DNA of 45,060 bases from an uncultured Bacteroidia bacterium (GTDB lineage: Bacteria; Bacteroidota; Bacteroidia; Bacteroidales; F082): assembly GCA_913009755.1 (NCBI GenBank), contig CAJVWU010000028.1:1-45060 (forward strand), in the 5' to 3' direction. A model generated the notes under the pieces. It was not told where the DNA came from, did not search any database, and saw only the letters and a list, made by a program, of their open reading frames with translations. The translations under genes and the position numbers were made by a program. Below, one piece after another: positions 26,295 to 34,904 of this stretch (positions within the stretch are counted from its first letter, which is position 1; every line of letters starts with the position of its first letter).

Positions 26295-28754
26295 TTATTC
26301 AATAATAAATTTTTGCGTTGAAATGCCGTTTTTGGTTTCAACCTGCAGGAAATAGATACCCGAATCAAACCGGCTTGTGTTGATTTGGGCATCGCTGTTA
26401 TTCATTGGGGAATCAAACACCATCTGTCCGACACTGTTCAGTATGCGGATATGCTGAATGTTACCATTGGTGGTTACACGCAGGAAATCTTTGGCGGGGT
26501 TTGGATAGGCTACAACGTACTCTTTAACCTGGTTTCCGTTTTCATCAATGCCCACGATTACGTCAGCTTCCACATTAATGGTTACACTTGAATTATCAGG
26601 ATCGTTGTTCCTGACAATCAGTTTGGCTTTATACGCATGGGCAGGATCCAGATTTGTAGCATCCAACATGACATCAACATCAGTATATTCGTCCTGGCCC
26701 AATGTGCCGGTTGTGGGATCAACTGACAACCACTGTATGCTGGGATCACCCTGCAGGTAAGCCCTGATGTTCCAGTTGTAATCCAGGTCGGGGTTATCTG
26801 ACAAGTGGCTCCATCCCGGTCCGGCAGCCATCCAGTCCCCATTGGGATCGTGAGGGCCGCCATCCACACCGGGCACGTAAGTACCGCCTGTACCTTGAAC
26901 CCAGTATCCAACCCAAAGGTCGGAACCATCAACATACAACGGGGTATCCAGTGTGATGGTGTTCCACGAAGTGGCAGTTGCCGTGAAATCCTGTTCGACG
27001 AGCAGGTCACCGGGCTGACCGGTAATATATGAACCCATACCATAAATCTGAAGTTTGGTAGCAATTGGCTGTTCGTTAATATAAACTTCAACTTTGTAAA
27101 TTTCCATGCCGATGTAAGGAGCCACCATATCGGATGGGAACATAGCGGCTACACGCCATTCGTAATCTGAGGCAGAGCCGATGGCCGATGTATTATCTCC
27201 ATCATAATGAAGAGTTACATCACGGTCAGAAGGGTTATTCACGGCGGGCGATGGATTGGGGTCGGCAACAAAATTGTAATTTAATTGTTTGGGGATTTCC
27301 GGATTCATCCCTGCCGGTATTTTGTTAAGCGCTTTGGTTTCTTGCGGATAAGTAGTTACAATCTGGTAATTAAGGTCTTCCTGACCTGTATTCCCCATCG
27401 AAAAAGTTGCCGTGTCTTGTTCCCACTGTTCCATCAGGACAACAATATCCTGATCGTCAATGTCAAGGATAGGAGAAGTTACACCAGCCTGCAATTCAAT
27501 GAATTCCATATCGTCAAGGTAATAATGGGCTGTTTCGCCTGTTGGGGCCCCTGCATAAAAGTCAATGCCACCCAGTTGATTTACCCCCGCAGTATCATTG
27601 GCCTGATAATGAAATGGCCAGTTATAAATCAGGTTATCATCAATATAAAACCAAGCAGAATCCTCATCCAGGTCAACAACCGTTGAAAGCTGCATCCAGG
27701 TATCCGGAGTATAGGTAAAGTTTGCAACGTTCTGAACGCCTGCATGCATAAATCCATCGCCGGTGGCCCCGAAATAAACTTCAAAAGCCCACTGAATACC
27801 CGGTTCCTCATAATGCTGAATATTGAAATAGCCGCCATTTCCACTGACGATATAATATTTAAAGTTGATCATGTATTTCCCTGATGTTTTATTTCCCATC
27901 TTAAAGATAAGGTCAGTGGTTGAGCCGACCACTTCAGCAGAGTTTGGTGCACTTGAAGACTGTGTGTTTACAACGGGTGCATCTTCATCACTACCGGGTG
28001 TATTATCCCATGTCGTCCAAAAGCCGGTGGTGTCATCAAGGGCAACCATATCGCCGGCCGTATAATAATCTTCAAAATTGGTTTTATACAGGTAATTGTA
28101 TCCTGCATTTATCTTTACACCGTCAACACCGGCAAGGTCACCATCATTGCCCACGTAATTAAAGGCAATTTTAAAAGGTGTACCGGCATAAGCGTCAAGG
28201 TTAAGGGCAACGAGGTTCCATGCCCAATCGGCGTTGGGGTCAATCACATCAACTGCATTCCACAATTCGGTCCATGTCGTTCCATTGTCTGTTGAGATCA
28301 GGCAGCGAAGTGTAGCACTGGTAAGCCAGGGACCACTCACACCTGCATACCAGGTCAGGTTAAGCGGGGTTTCGCCTCCGGCATCAATCTCAGGGCTGAT
28401 CAGCCATTCATCCTGATCCTCATTAATCCATGGTACCATAGCTGAAAAAAGGCTGTTTGGATCAATGGTGTTGAAATCAGGAGCGGGGGGTGCAGGATTG
28501 CTCTGTTCCCAGTTGTTGGTCGGATTGGTATTGATTACCGACCAGTCGGTTGGAAGCCAGTTCGTGTCAAATCCTTCTTCAAGGAGGATTGTCCTGGAGT
28601 TGTCAACGGTCAACCGGGGAGCCTGATGATGAACGCCGGTTGTTTTTAAACCCAGTACCTGGGCTTTGGTCATCAAGGTGTTTTGAGCCTGTAAGCTGCT
28701 CATTGCAAAGGCTATGGCTAAAAACATCGTAAATAAACGGGTAAAAAATTTCAT
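26295..28754 (-). CDS. T9SS type A secreted adhesin-like protein
   Basis: This is an 819-residue secreted protein. It has a signal peptide (MSSLQAQ end), then a cleaved-adhesin/choice-of-anchor J type jelly roll at about 50-205 (EEGFDTNWLPTDWSVIN, WLISPEID). A second lectin-like domain at about 210-420 follows (YLYKTNFEDYY, YYLDDMEFIE). Next are a short beta domain with GNTGQEDLNYQI, a region at about 515-680 resembling adhesin domains of T9SS proteases, and a C-terminal type A sorting domain from YPNPAKDFLRV to the end. There is no catalytic motif, so it is probably a binding or surface protein. It has a good promoter box and a strong terminator, so it is likely transcribed alone. Confidence 0.9.
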   Translation of the reverse strand: MKFFTRLFTMFLAIAFAMSSLQAQNTLMTKAQVLGLKTTGVHHQAPRLTVDNSRTILLEEGFDTNWLPTDWSVINTNPTNNWEQSNPAPPAPDFNTIDPNSLFSAMVPWINEDQDEWLISPEIDAGGETPLNLTWYAGVSGPWLTSATLRCLISTDNGTTWTELWNAVDVIDPNADWAWNLVALNLDAYAGTPFKIAFNYVGNDGDLAGVDGVKINAGYNYLYKTNFEDYYTAGDMVALDDTTGFWTTWDNTPGSDEDAPVVNTQSSSAPNSAEVVGSTTDLIFKMGNKTSGKYMINFKYYIVSGNGGYFNIQHYEEPGIQWAFEVYFGATGDGFMHAGVQNVANFTYTPDTWMQLSTVVDLDEDSAWFYIDDNLIYNWPFHYQANDTAGVNQLGGIDFYAGAPTGETAHYYLDDMEFIELQAGVTSPILDIDDQDIVVLMEQWEQDTATFSMGNTGQEDLNYQIVTTYPQETKALNKIPAGMNPEIPKQLNYNFVADPNPSPAVNNPSDRDVTLHYDGDNTSAIGSASDYEWRVAAMFPSDMVAPYIGMEIYKVEVYINEQPIATKLQIYGMGSYITGQPGDLLVEQDFTATATSWNTITLDTPLYVDGSDLWVGYWVQGTGGTYVPGVDGGPHDPNGDWMAAGPGWSHLSDNPDLDYNWNIRAYLQGDPSIQWLSVDPTTGTLGQDEYTDVDVMLDATNLDPAHAYKAKLIVRNNDPDNSSVTINVEADVIVGIDENGNQVKEYVVAYPNPAKDFLRVTTNGNIQHIRILNSVGQMVFDSPMNNSDAQINTSRFDSGIYFLQVETKNGISTQKFIIE

Positions 28755-28792
28755 AATGATAAAATTTTGGTGAATAAATCTGTTGTTCGCAA

Positions 28793-28800
28793 CAAATTTA
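28793..28800 (-). promoter_or_regulatory. Promoter -7 box of the T9SS type A gene
   Basis: Minus strand TAAATTTG matches TAnnTTTG, 38 bases before the ATG. No clear -33 TTG. Confidence 0.5.
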
Positions 28801-28862
28801 CTAAAAAGAAAATAAGAAATCCATTTTGGGGTATTTTTTTATTTCATTTCAATGAAATTACC

Positions 28863-29285
28863 TCAGTCAGGCCGGATAGTATAAGTAAATCGTTTGCGGA
28901 AATAATTTTTTGCGAGATACAGGGCCAGGTAATAAGGAATGAGTAATCCAATTGACAGTAAGGCTGACAAACCCTGATCAAGACCCAGGGCAACAAACAC
29001 AAAAAGGCTGATGACCACTACAAGGAGAGGAAAAATATATCCAAGCAATACAGCCCATGTTCCCAGCGATTGTTTCATTACAACCGTGACAGCCTGTCCG
29101 GCTTTAAACTGCCCGGATGGCGATTGGTTAACTTCAATGATTTTTTCCTTCATCTCGCTCAGGTTGCACGAACCTTTGACCTCACACGAAGCACAGGAAG
29201 AATTTACAATAATTGAAATATCCACCTTTCCCTGTTCATCAACATTTTTAACCCACCCTGCATGTGTTACTTCCTGTCCGCTCAT
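28863..29285 (-). CDS. RseC/MucC-family membrane protein
   Basis: This 140-residue protein has the SoxR-reducing system RseC layout. An N-terminal cysteine cluster C31-A-S-C34-(x5)-C40 is followed by two hydrophobic segments at about 76-97 and 103-123 and a basic C-terminus. In Bacteroidota this family normally sits at the head of an rnf electron transport operon. Here no rnf gene is adjacent. It lies 50 bases after the SDR gene on the same strand and may be cotranscribed with it. Its role here may be redox sensing or assembly of an electron transport complex encoded elsewhere. Confidence 0.88.
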   Translation of the reverse strand: MSGQEVTHAGWVKNVDEQGKVDISIIVNSSCASCEVKGSCNLSEMKEKIIEVNQSPSGQFKAGQAVTVVMKQSLGTWAVLLGYIFPLLVVVISLFVFVALGLDQGLSALLSIGLLIPYYLALYLAKNYFRKRFTYTIRPD

Positions 29286-29335
29286 CTTTTTTTATTGATT
29301 TGGACTGCAAAACTAAAGGAATTCCAGAAACAATG

Positions 29336-30040
29336 TTATGGCGTAGAAACCGAAACCGGCAAAATCTTTCCGTTAAAAAAACGATGTCCGTTGTAAGCAA
29401 AATCTTTGATAAACCGGGCCATCTCAGTTGGCTGCATCGGGGCACGATATCCCGGAAATGCTTCCGAAAGCATCTCAGTCTGAACGGCTCCGAGAGCCAG
29501 GGAGTTCACTTTAATATTTTTATCCTTTAATTCTTCAGCCAAACATTCGGTCAGCACATTCAGGGCGCCTTTACTTGCACTGTAAAGCGACAACCCCTTA
29601 AATTTGGCACTGCCCTGAACCCCGCCCATACTCGAAATATTCACAATATGTGCCGGGCTCCCGAAATACGGTAACAGGTCTTTTACCAATTTGAACACAC
29701 TCTTAACATTTACGTTAAACAACCTGTTAAAATCTTCATCCGACAACCGGGTAATTTCTTTGTTAATCATTAAACCCGCATTATTGACCAGGACATCAAC
29801 TTTAGTTAATTTTTCAACAATAAAAGGAATAAGGATATCAGAAAAATTTTCCTGTGAAAGATCAAAACTCAAAAAGTTAAGACGGCTGTTTCCCTTCAAC
29901 CCTGTTATTTCTTCATTTAATCTTTCAAGCTTTGTCCGGTTGCGTGCAACGGCAACAACCCTGTTACCCTGCTCAGCAAGAAAACTTTTTGCCAGTTCAT
30001 AACCTATTCCCCGGCTGGCCCCGGTAACAACGATGTTCAT
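29336..30040 (-). CDS. Short-chain dehydrogenase/reductase
   Basis: This is an SDR-family NAD(P)-dependent oxidoreductase, 235 residues from the ATG at 30040 (MNIVVTGASRGIG). I choose this start over the one at 30058 because a well-formed promoter ends almost at 30058. The cofactor motif TGASRGIG, the structural NNAG (residue about 84), the catalytic serine in ISSMGG, and YSASKG (Y and K of the active site) are all present. Arginines after the second strand (VARNRTKLERL) favour NADPH. The substrate cannot be deduced. Divergent from nadC. Confidence 0.92.
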   Translation of the reverse strand: MNIVVTGASRGIGYELAKSFLAEQGNRVVAVARNRTKLERLNEEITGLKGNSRLNFLSFDLSQENFSDILIPFIVEKLTKVDVLVNNAGLMINKEITRLSDEDFNRLFNVNVKSVFKLVKDLLPYFGSPAHIVNISSMGGVQGSAKFKGLSLYSASKGALNVLTECLAEELKDKNIKVNSLALGAVQTEMLSEAFPGYRAPMQPTEMARFIKDFAYNGHRFFNGKILPVSVSTP

Positions 30041-30059
30041 TTTATCAAAAGATTTCAAT

Positions 30060-30088
30060 CAAAAATAAACAAAGTAATCCATTGTCAA
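30060..30088 (-). promoter_or_regulatory. Promoter of the SDR gene
   Basis: On the minus strand TTG (30088-30086), an 18-base spacer, and TATTTTTG (30067-30060) fit the Bacteroidota promoter consensus. This supports translation from 30040. Confidence 0.6.
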
Positions 30089-30163
30089 GGTCATAAAAAT
30101 CGTAATTATTTAACCGGTTGTAAAAATATCCTGTGTCATAAGAAATTCAAACCAATAATTTTT

Positions 30164-30171
30164 TAATTTTG
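30164..30171 (+). promoter_or_regulatory. Promoter -7 box of nadC
   Basis: TAATTTTG matches TAnnTTTG and lies 21 bases before the nadC ATG at 30193. It overlaps the upstream in-frame TTG, which argues against that TTG as start. Confidence 0.5.
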
Positions 30172-30192
30172 ATTAAACAAGTAAACCCTAAA

Positions 30193-31029
30193 ATGACTAT
30201 TGAAGAAACCGTTAAACTGGCGCTGGCTGAAGACCTTGGCGATGGTGACCATACTTCACGGGCTACCATACCCCCTGATGCCAAAGGCAAAGCCGAACTG
30301 ATAGCAAGGGAAAACGGAATCCTTGCCGGGATAAATGTAGCTGTTGAAGTTTTCAGACAGGTGGATCCCGAAATTAAAATCACCAAACTGAAAAGAGATG
30401 GGAATCCGCTCCGTACTGGCGATCAGATATTTTTGATTGAAGGCCGCGCCCGTTCTATTTTATCGGCTGAACGCACTGCTCTTAATTTTCTCCAGCGGAT
30501 GAGTGGAATAGCAACTTATACCCATAAGGTAGTTCAAAAACTTGAGGGATTACCTACCAAACTGTTGGATACACGCAAAACCACGCCCTGCAACCGGACA
30601 ATTGAGAAACTTGCCGTAAAGATCGGCGGCGGGCACAACCACCGGTTCGGTTTGTACGACATGATCATGATCAAAGACAATCATATTGATTTTGCCGGAG
30701 GTATCCAAAACGCCATAATGGATACCCATAGTTACTTGTTGGAGAATGACAAAGACCTGAAAATTGAGATTGAAGTCCGTAATTTCCAGGAACTGCGCGA
30801 AGTGACAAAACTGGGGGGTGTGCACCGGATCATGCTGGATAATTTTACCCCCGACGACCTGCTGACGGCCGTACAGATCATTGACAAAAAGTTTGAAACC
30901 GAAGCCTCGGGGGGCATTACCATTGACAACATCAGGGAGTATGCTGAATCGGGTGTGGATTACATCTCGGTTGGGGCACTTACGCATCAGATAAAAAGCC
31001 TGGACATGAGCCTTAAGGCCATTAAATAA
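30193..31029 (+). CDS. nadC: Nicotinate-nucleotide pyrophosphorylase (carboxylating)
   Basis: This enzyme converts quinolinate and PRPP to nicotinate mononucleotide in de novo NAD synthesis, in the cytosol. It is 278 residues from the ATG at 30193, close to the family norm. Active-site motifs: LNFLQRMSGIAT at 98-109, LDTRKTTP at 125-132, GGGHNHR at 145-151, KDNH at 161-164, IEIEV near 190 and SGGIT near 245. It is followed after five bases by the YihY-family gene, so the pair is likely an operon. Confidence 0.96.
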   Translation: MTIEETVKLALAEDLGDGDHTSRATIPPDAKGKAELIARENGILAGINVAVEVFRQVDPEIKITKLKRDGNPLRTGDQIFLIEGRARSILSAERTALNFLQRMSGIATYTHKVVQKLEGLPTKLLDTRKTTPCNRTIEKLAVKIGGGHNHRFGLYDMIMIKDNHIDFAGGIQNAIMDTHSYLLENDKDLKIEIEVRNFQELREVTKLGGVHRIMLDNFTPDDLLTAVQIIDKKFETEASGGITIDNIREYAESGVDYISVGALTHQIKSLDMSLKAIK

Positions 31030-31034
31030 GTTGA

Positions 31035-32003
31035 TTGAAAATTGTTTTGAAAAAAATAGCGAGACGGATAAAGTATTTTACACTGGTCATGCAGCGGTGG
31101 CTTCACCGCAAACTGAGGTTCATTGTCCTTCCCGGTTTTGACGGCATGCCGTTGTATGATGTGCTTGTTTTCTTTTTTCGCGGATTATTCAAAGGAGTTA
31201 TTACTTACCGGGCGGCAGCTATTGCCTTCAACTTTTTTCTGGCACTCATCCCCTTCGTGCTTTTTCTGTTCACCCTCATCCCTTTTGTAACTTCTGAGAA
31301 TTACCAGGCCGACATGCTGGACATGATGGTGGAATTGCTCCCGGCCAATCTTTATCATTTGGCAGAAAATACCATTATCGGCATTGTCAGCCGCCCGTCA
31401 ACAGGTTTGCTGTCGTTGGTATTTTTTACAACCGTTTATTTTGCTACCAACGGCATTGATGCCATCCTGCAAGGTTTCGGACAAAGTTACCACGCCGGTG
31501 AACTGTGGCCATGGTGGAAACAAAAACTAACTGCGTTCTTCATGCTCACCGGGTTTTCGATACTCATCTTTATGGTTATGGCTTTACTTGGCTTTGGTAA
31601 ACTGGTAATTGATGTCCTTTATCAACAGGGTATCTTTACGAGTGAGGTAACCCGCTTTTGGCTGATAACCATACGATGGATATTGATCTTTGTGTTTTTG
31701 CTGCTAACCATATCAAGCTTGTATTATTTTGGCCAGCCCAAAGACCGGAAACAAAACAAATACCGGTTTATTTCACCCGGTTCACTATTGGGGACCGTTC
31801 TGTTTGTTTTGGGCGGACTGCTCCTGAAACTTTATTTTGAGAACTTCGGCAGGTATAATATTATCTACGGTTCACTTGGTTCTATTGCTATTTTAATGGT
31901 CTGGCTATATTACAATGCCATTATCCTGCTCATCGGCTACGAACTGAACGCCAGCATCCGGCAGACCAAAGCCAAGAAGGCGAGGTATAGGGTGGTTGAG
32001 TAA
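31035..32003 (+). CDS. YihY/BrkB family inner membrane protein
   Basis: This is a membrane protein of the YihY/virulence factor BrkB family, function not firmly known. About six hydrophobic segments are visible (for example residues 60-80, 115-135, 165-190, 208-228, 245-265 and 280-300). The family motif AIAFNFFLALIPFVLFL lies near residue 62 and IYGSLGSIAILMVWLYY near 275. The start is uncertain: no ATG lies close to nadC, and TTG codons at 31035 or 31050, or ATG at 31089, are possible. It ends two bases before the convergent T9SS cargo gene. Confidence 0.9.
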   Translation: MKIVLKKIARRIKYFTLVMQRWLHRKLRFIVLPGFDGMPLYDVLVFFFRGLFKGVITYRAAAIAFNFFLALIPFVLFLFTLIPFVTSENYQADMLDMMVELLPANLYHLAENTIIGIVSRPSTGLLSLVFFTTVYFATNGIDAILQGFGQSYHAGELWPWWKQKLTAFFMLTGFSILIFMVMALLGFGKLVIDVLYQQGIFTSEVTRFWLITIRWILIFVFLLLTISSLYYFGQPKDRKQNKYRFISPGSLLGTVLFVLGGLLLKLYFENFGRYNIIYGSLGSIAILMVWLYYNAIILLIGYELNASIRQTKAKKARYRVVE

Positions 32004-32005
32004 AA

Positions 32006-34900
32006 TTACCTCCCTGAAATAAGCGTTACCGAACCGTGAACCTGTCTTTTAACAGGAAAGGCATCCCTTCCGACTTCTTCATATACGGCCTCATAGTAAT
32101 AAACCCCGTCTGTGCATAAAACGCCATTGTACCTGCCATCCCATTTTTGTTCAATATTGTTTAATGTCGCCATTTTAACCCCCCAGCGGTTGTATATGAC
32201 CATCTCAAACTTTATCACATTCTCCCCAACAGCATAAAAATAATCGTTGTAACCATCATTGTTGGGTGTGAAAACATTGGGAATCCACAGAAGGTTGCAC
32301 TTGTCAACTTTTACCGAACCGCTTAACAAACAACGGCCATCATCTATTACTACCGGATAGATCCCCGGTTCATGCACCGTAAGAACGCTGTCTGTTGAGC
32401 CATCACCCCATAAATAACTCCTGAAACCGGGGCCGGCGGAAAGCCTTATTGTCTCATCCCCACAGATGTTGGTGTCAGGGCCCGGCGAAAAGTCCGGGTC
32501 TGAATACAGATCAACCAGGATGCTGTCAGTAAAAGCACCGCAGTTGGTTCCCATCTCCACCCAATAATCCCCCTCTTCGGTAACTGTAATAGCTGAATCC
32601 GTCGAACCGGTATTCCATTTGTAATATAGCATCCCTTCTCCGGGTGTTAGTCTAAGGCTGTCACCCGGACACACCAACGTGTCCCCGCTCCGGCTTAACT
32701 GCGGGGGCTCAAAAAGAGACAGGGAAATGGTATCAACCCCGCTGCACCCGATGCTGTCCTCAACATACACCCAGTAATCACCGGCCTGACGGGCAATGAA
32801 AACAGAATCGGAAGACCCGTCCTGCCATATATATTTATCATAAACGGGTGGCGCATGGATAGAAAAAGAGCCCCCTTCGCACAATACCGTATCGTTTCCC
32901 AGAAAGTTGACGGGTATTCTATTGACGATAAGCAACATGGAATCCCGGGCGGCACAACCGTTTTCTGCGGTAACCTCCAGCCAATAGATACCGGAAGTAT
33001 CTGCAATAAGGTCGGGATAACCCGAACCGTCCTGCCATGTATATGATGCATAACCTCCGGGGCCATGCAGGATAAGATAATCCCCTTCGCAAATCCTGGA
33101 AGTGTCAGGCCCGAGTGAAAAACTGAATTCCATATAAGCCTCAATATAGACCGAATCTGTTGCCGTGCAACCTGCTGAATCGGTTACCTGTACCCAGTAA
33201 TAACCCGTGTTGCCCGCAAGCAATACGGAATCTGTGCTGCCGTCCTGCCAGTAATAAGAATAATATCCGCCTCCGGGTGAAAGCAGAACAGTCTGACCGT
33301 AACAAAAGGATGTATCGGAACCAAGGTCAATGTCGAAAGAATCACCGAATGTTACCCGGATAGTATCCGAAGAAGTACCACAGATATTGGTTACCTGTAC
33401 CCAGTATATCCCGGAGGTATCCGCAAAATAAACTGAATCTGTTGAACCGTCCTGCCAAAGGTAGGAATCGAAGCCGCTGCCCGCGTTCAGCAAAAGCATG
33501 TTCTGTGAACATAAGGATGTGTCGTTTCCAAGCTCAACAACAGGAGTAGGAAATATCACCACATTTTTTTCAATGGAATATTCACTTCCTCCTGTATAGA
33601 TTATGACCTGAACAAGAAATGCTCCCGGAGAAGAAAAGATATGAAAAGGATTTTCCAGGTTTGAAAAGTTATCTTCTCCCGTAACGGGATCGCCGAAATC
33701 CCAGTGTACCGAATCTATGCTGCCCGAATACTGAATATTGAACCAGGTGGAGTCTCCGTAACAGTCGGGGTCGTATGTGAAATCCAAAGCGAAATAACTG
33801 GTAACGAAATTAGGAAGCCCGAGTCTTGCCTGTCTGCCTTTCAGGTAAACGCCATTAAGGACAAAATCGCATTCATCACCCAGGAGGTTTGGCTCATTGA
33901 TCACACCAAGATAGTTGCTGAAATCAAGTGAAACATATATTTTTTTATCAGGACCTATCTGCATTGCTCCCAATTCATGGGATGGAGAGACTCCAACAGA
34001 AGTTAATGAGTTGATGATATCTTCGGGATTTTCAAGCTCTAAATTGATCTGAAATATTTCGGCCTGATTTCTTATTCTTCCTAAATATAATCGTGATTCA
34101 TCAGGAGAGAACTCAACTCCATACGCACCTTTATAACCTTTGATTACAATTGGATCTGAAATTACACCCGTAGTGTTATCGAACTTGAAAAGTTCAAAAA
34201 GCTCTAACGACCCGTGTAATGCTAAGGCGAGATAGTTACCAAGTGGAGAAACTTTTAAATAACCTACAAAATTAGATACAGGCCCGACATGAACAGTACC
34301 CACATTACTTTCCGTTGGATTATCAATATCCAGTCCATCGGATGTTAACGAAAAAGCTAAAAATTTGTTGGAATACCTTTCGTGTGTAATAACCCAATAG
34401 TCAATCTCATTTGATTTTTTTACAGCCGTCACCTTTTCTTCAACCTGGTCATAAATAAACTTATTTTTAACTGTCACCTTCCCGATCCCATCGTTAAGAC
34501 TAATGTCAACAATGCTATATCGCAATTTTGCATTACCGGAGTTATATACCGAAGGAACGGTAATTATATAATAAAGATTATCTGAATTAGGCCGGGGGAC
34601 AATTATAGCAGACTGGGTAGAAGAAAAGTCGCCGAGTAATCCCGTTCCGTTTTCCATAATCTGATGATTTTTATTCCAGACAGTCGTTCCTTCAGTGTAA
34701 AAAAGGATATCACCGTTTTTGTCACAAATCGAGGCACAGCCTTCTCTTGTGGCAAGTGCCCCGTCAGTTAAGGCTACCGGGGAGCCGGATTTAAAGTCAA
34801 CTCCTGCATAATCGCCAAAATACCACACACTTGTTTCTATTTGCGCAAAGGCAATAAAAAAAACAGATTGCAATAATGACAGAAGAATGACCCGTTTCAT
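32006..34900 (-). CDS. T9SS type B cargo with propeller, PKD and six Ig-like repeats
   Basis: This is a 964-residue secreted protein. After a signal peptide (FFIAFAQ) comes a repeat-rich region at about 22-370 that looks like a beta-propeller (WYFGDYAGVDFKSG, DGDILFYTEG-type blades). A PKD domain at about 375-455 (SVHWDFGDPVTG) follows. Six consecutive Ig-like units of about 65-70 residues come next, each with LGxDTxxC, a YxWQDGSTDS-type strand and GxYWVxV. A C-terminal T9SS type B sorting domain runs from VFTPNNDGYNDYF to the end. It is the last gene of a three-gene operon, starting four bases after the 1734-residue cargo. It likely forms surface fibres or adhesins with its partner. Confidence 0.92.
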   Translation of the reverse strand: MKRVILLSLLQSVFFIAFAQIETSVWYFGDYAGVDFKSGSPVALTDGALATREGCASICDKNGDILFYTEGTTVWNKNHQIMENGTGLLGDFSSTQSAIIVPRPNSDNLYYIITVPSVYNSGNAKLRYSIVDISLNDGIGKVTVKNKFIYDQVEEKVTAVKKSNEIDYWVITHERYSNKFLAFSLTSDGLDIDNPTESNVGTVHVGPVSNFVGYLKVSPLGNYLALALHGSLELFELFKFDNTTGVISDPIVIKGYKGAYGVEFSPDESRLYLGRIRNQAEIFQINLELENPEDIINSLTSVGVSPSHELGAMQIGPDKKIYVSLDFSNYLGVINEPNLLGDECDFVLNGVYLKGRQARLGLPNFVTSYFALDFTYDPDCYGDSTWFNIQYSGSIDSVHWDFGDPVTGEDNFSNLENPFHIFSSPGAFLVQVIIYTGGSEYSIEKNVVIFPTPVVELGNDTSLCSQNMLLLNAGSGFDSYLWQDGSTDSVYFADTSGIYWVQVTNICGTSSDTIRVTFGDSFDIDLGSDTSFCYGQTVLLSPGGGYYSYYWQDGSTDSVLLAGNTGYYWVQVTDSAGCTATDSVYIEAYMEFSFSLGPDTSRICEGDYLILHGPGGYASYTWQDGSGYPDLIADTSGIYWLEVTAENGCAARDSMLLIVNRIPVNFLGNDTVLCEGGSFSIHAPPVYDKYIWQDGSSDSVFIARQAGDYWVYVEDSIGCSGVDTISLSLFEPPQLSRSGDTLVCPGDSLRLTPGEGMLYYKWNTGSTDSAITVTEEGDYWVEMGTNCGAFTDSILVDLYSDPDFSPGPDTNICGDETIRLSAGPGFRSYLWGDGSTDSVLTVHEPGIYPVVIDDGRCLLSGSVKVDKCNLLWIPNVFTPNNDGYNDYFYAVGENVIKFEMVIYNRWGVKMATLNNIEQKWDGRYNGVLCTDGVYYYEAVYEEVGRDAFPVKRQVHGSVTLISGR

Positions 34901-34904
34901 TAAT

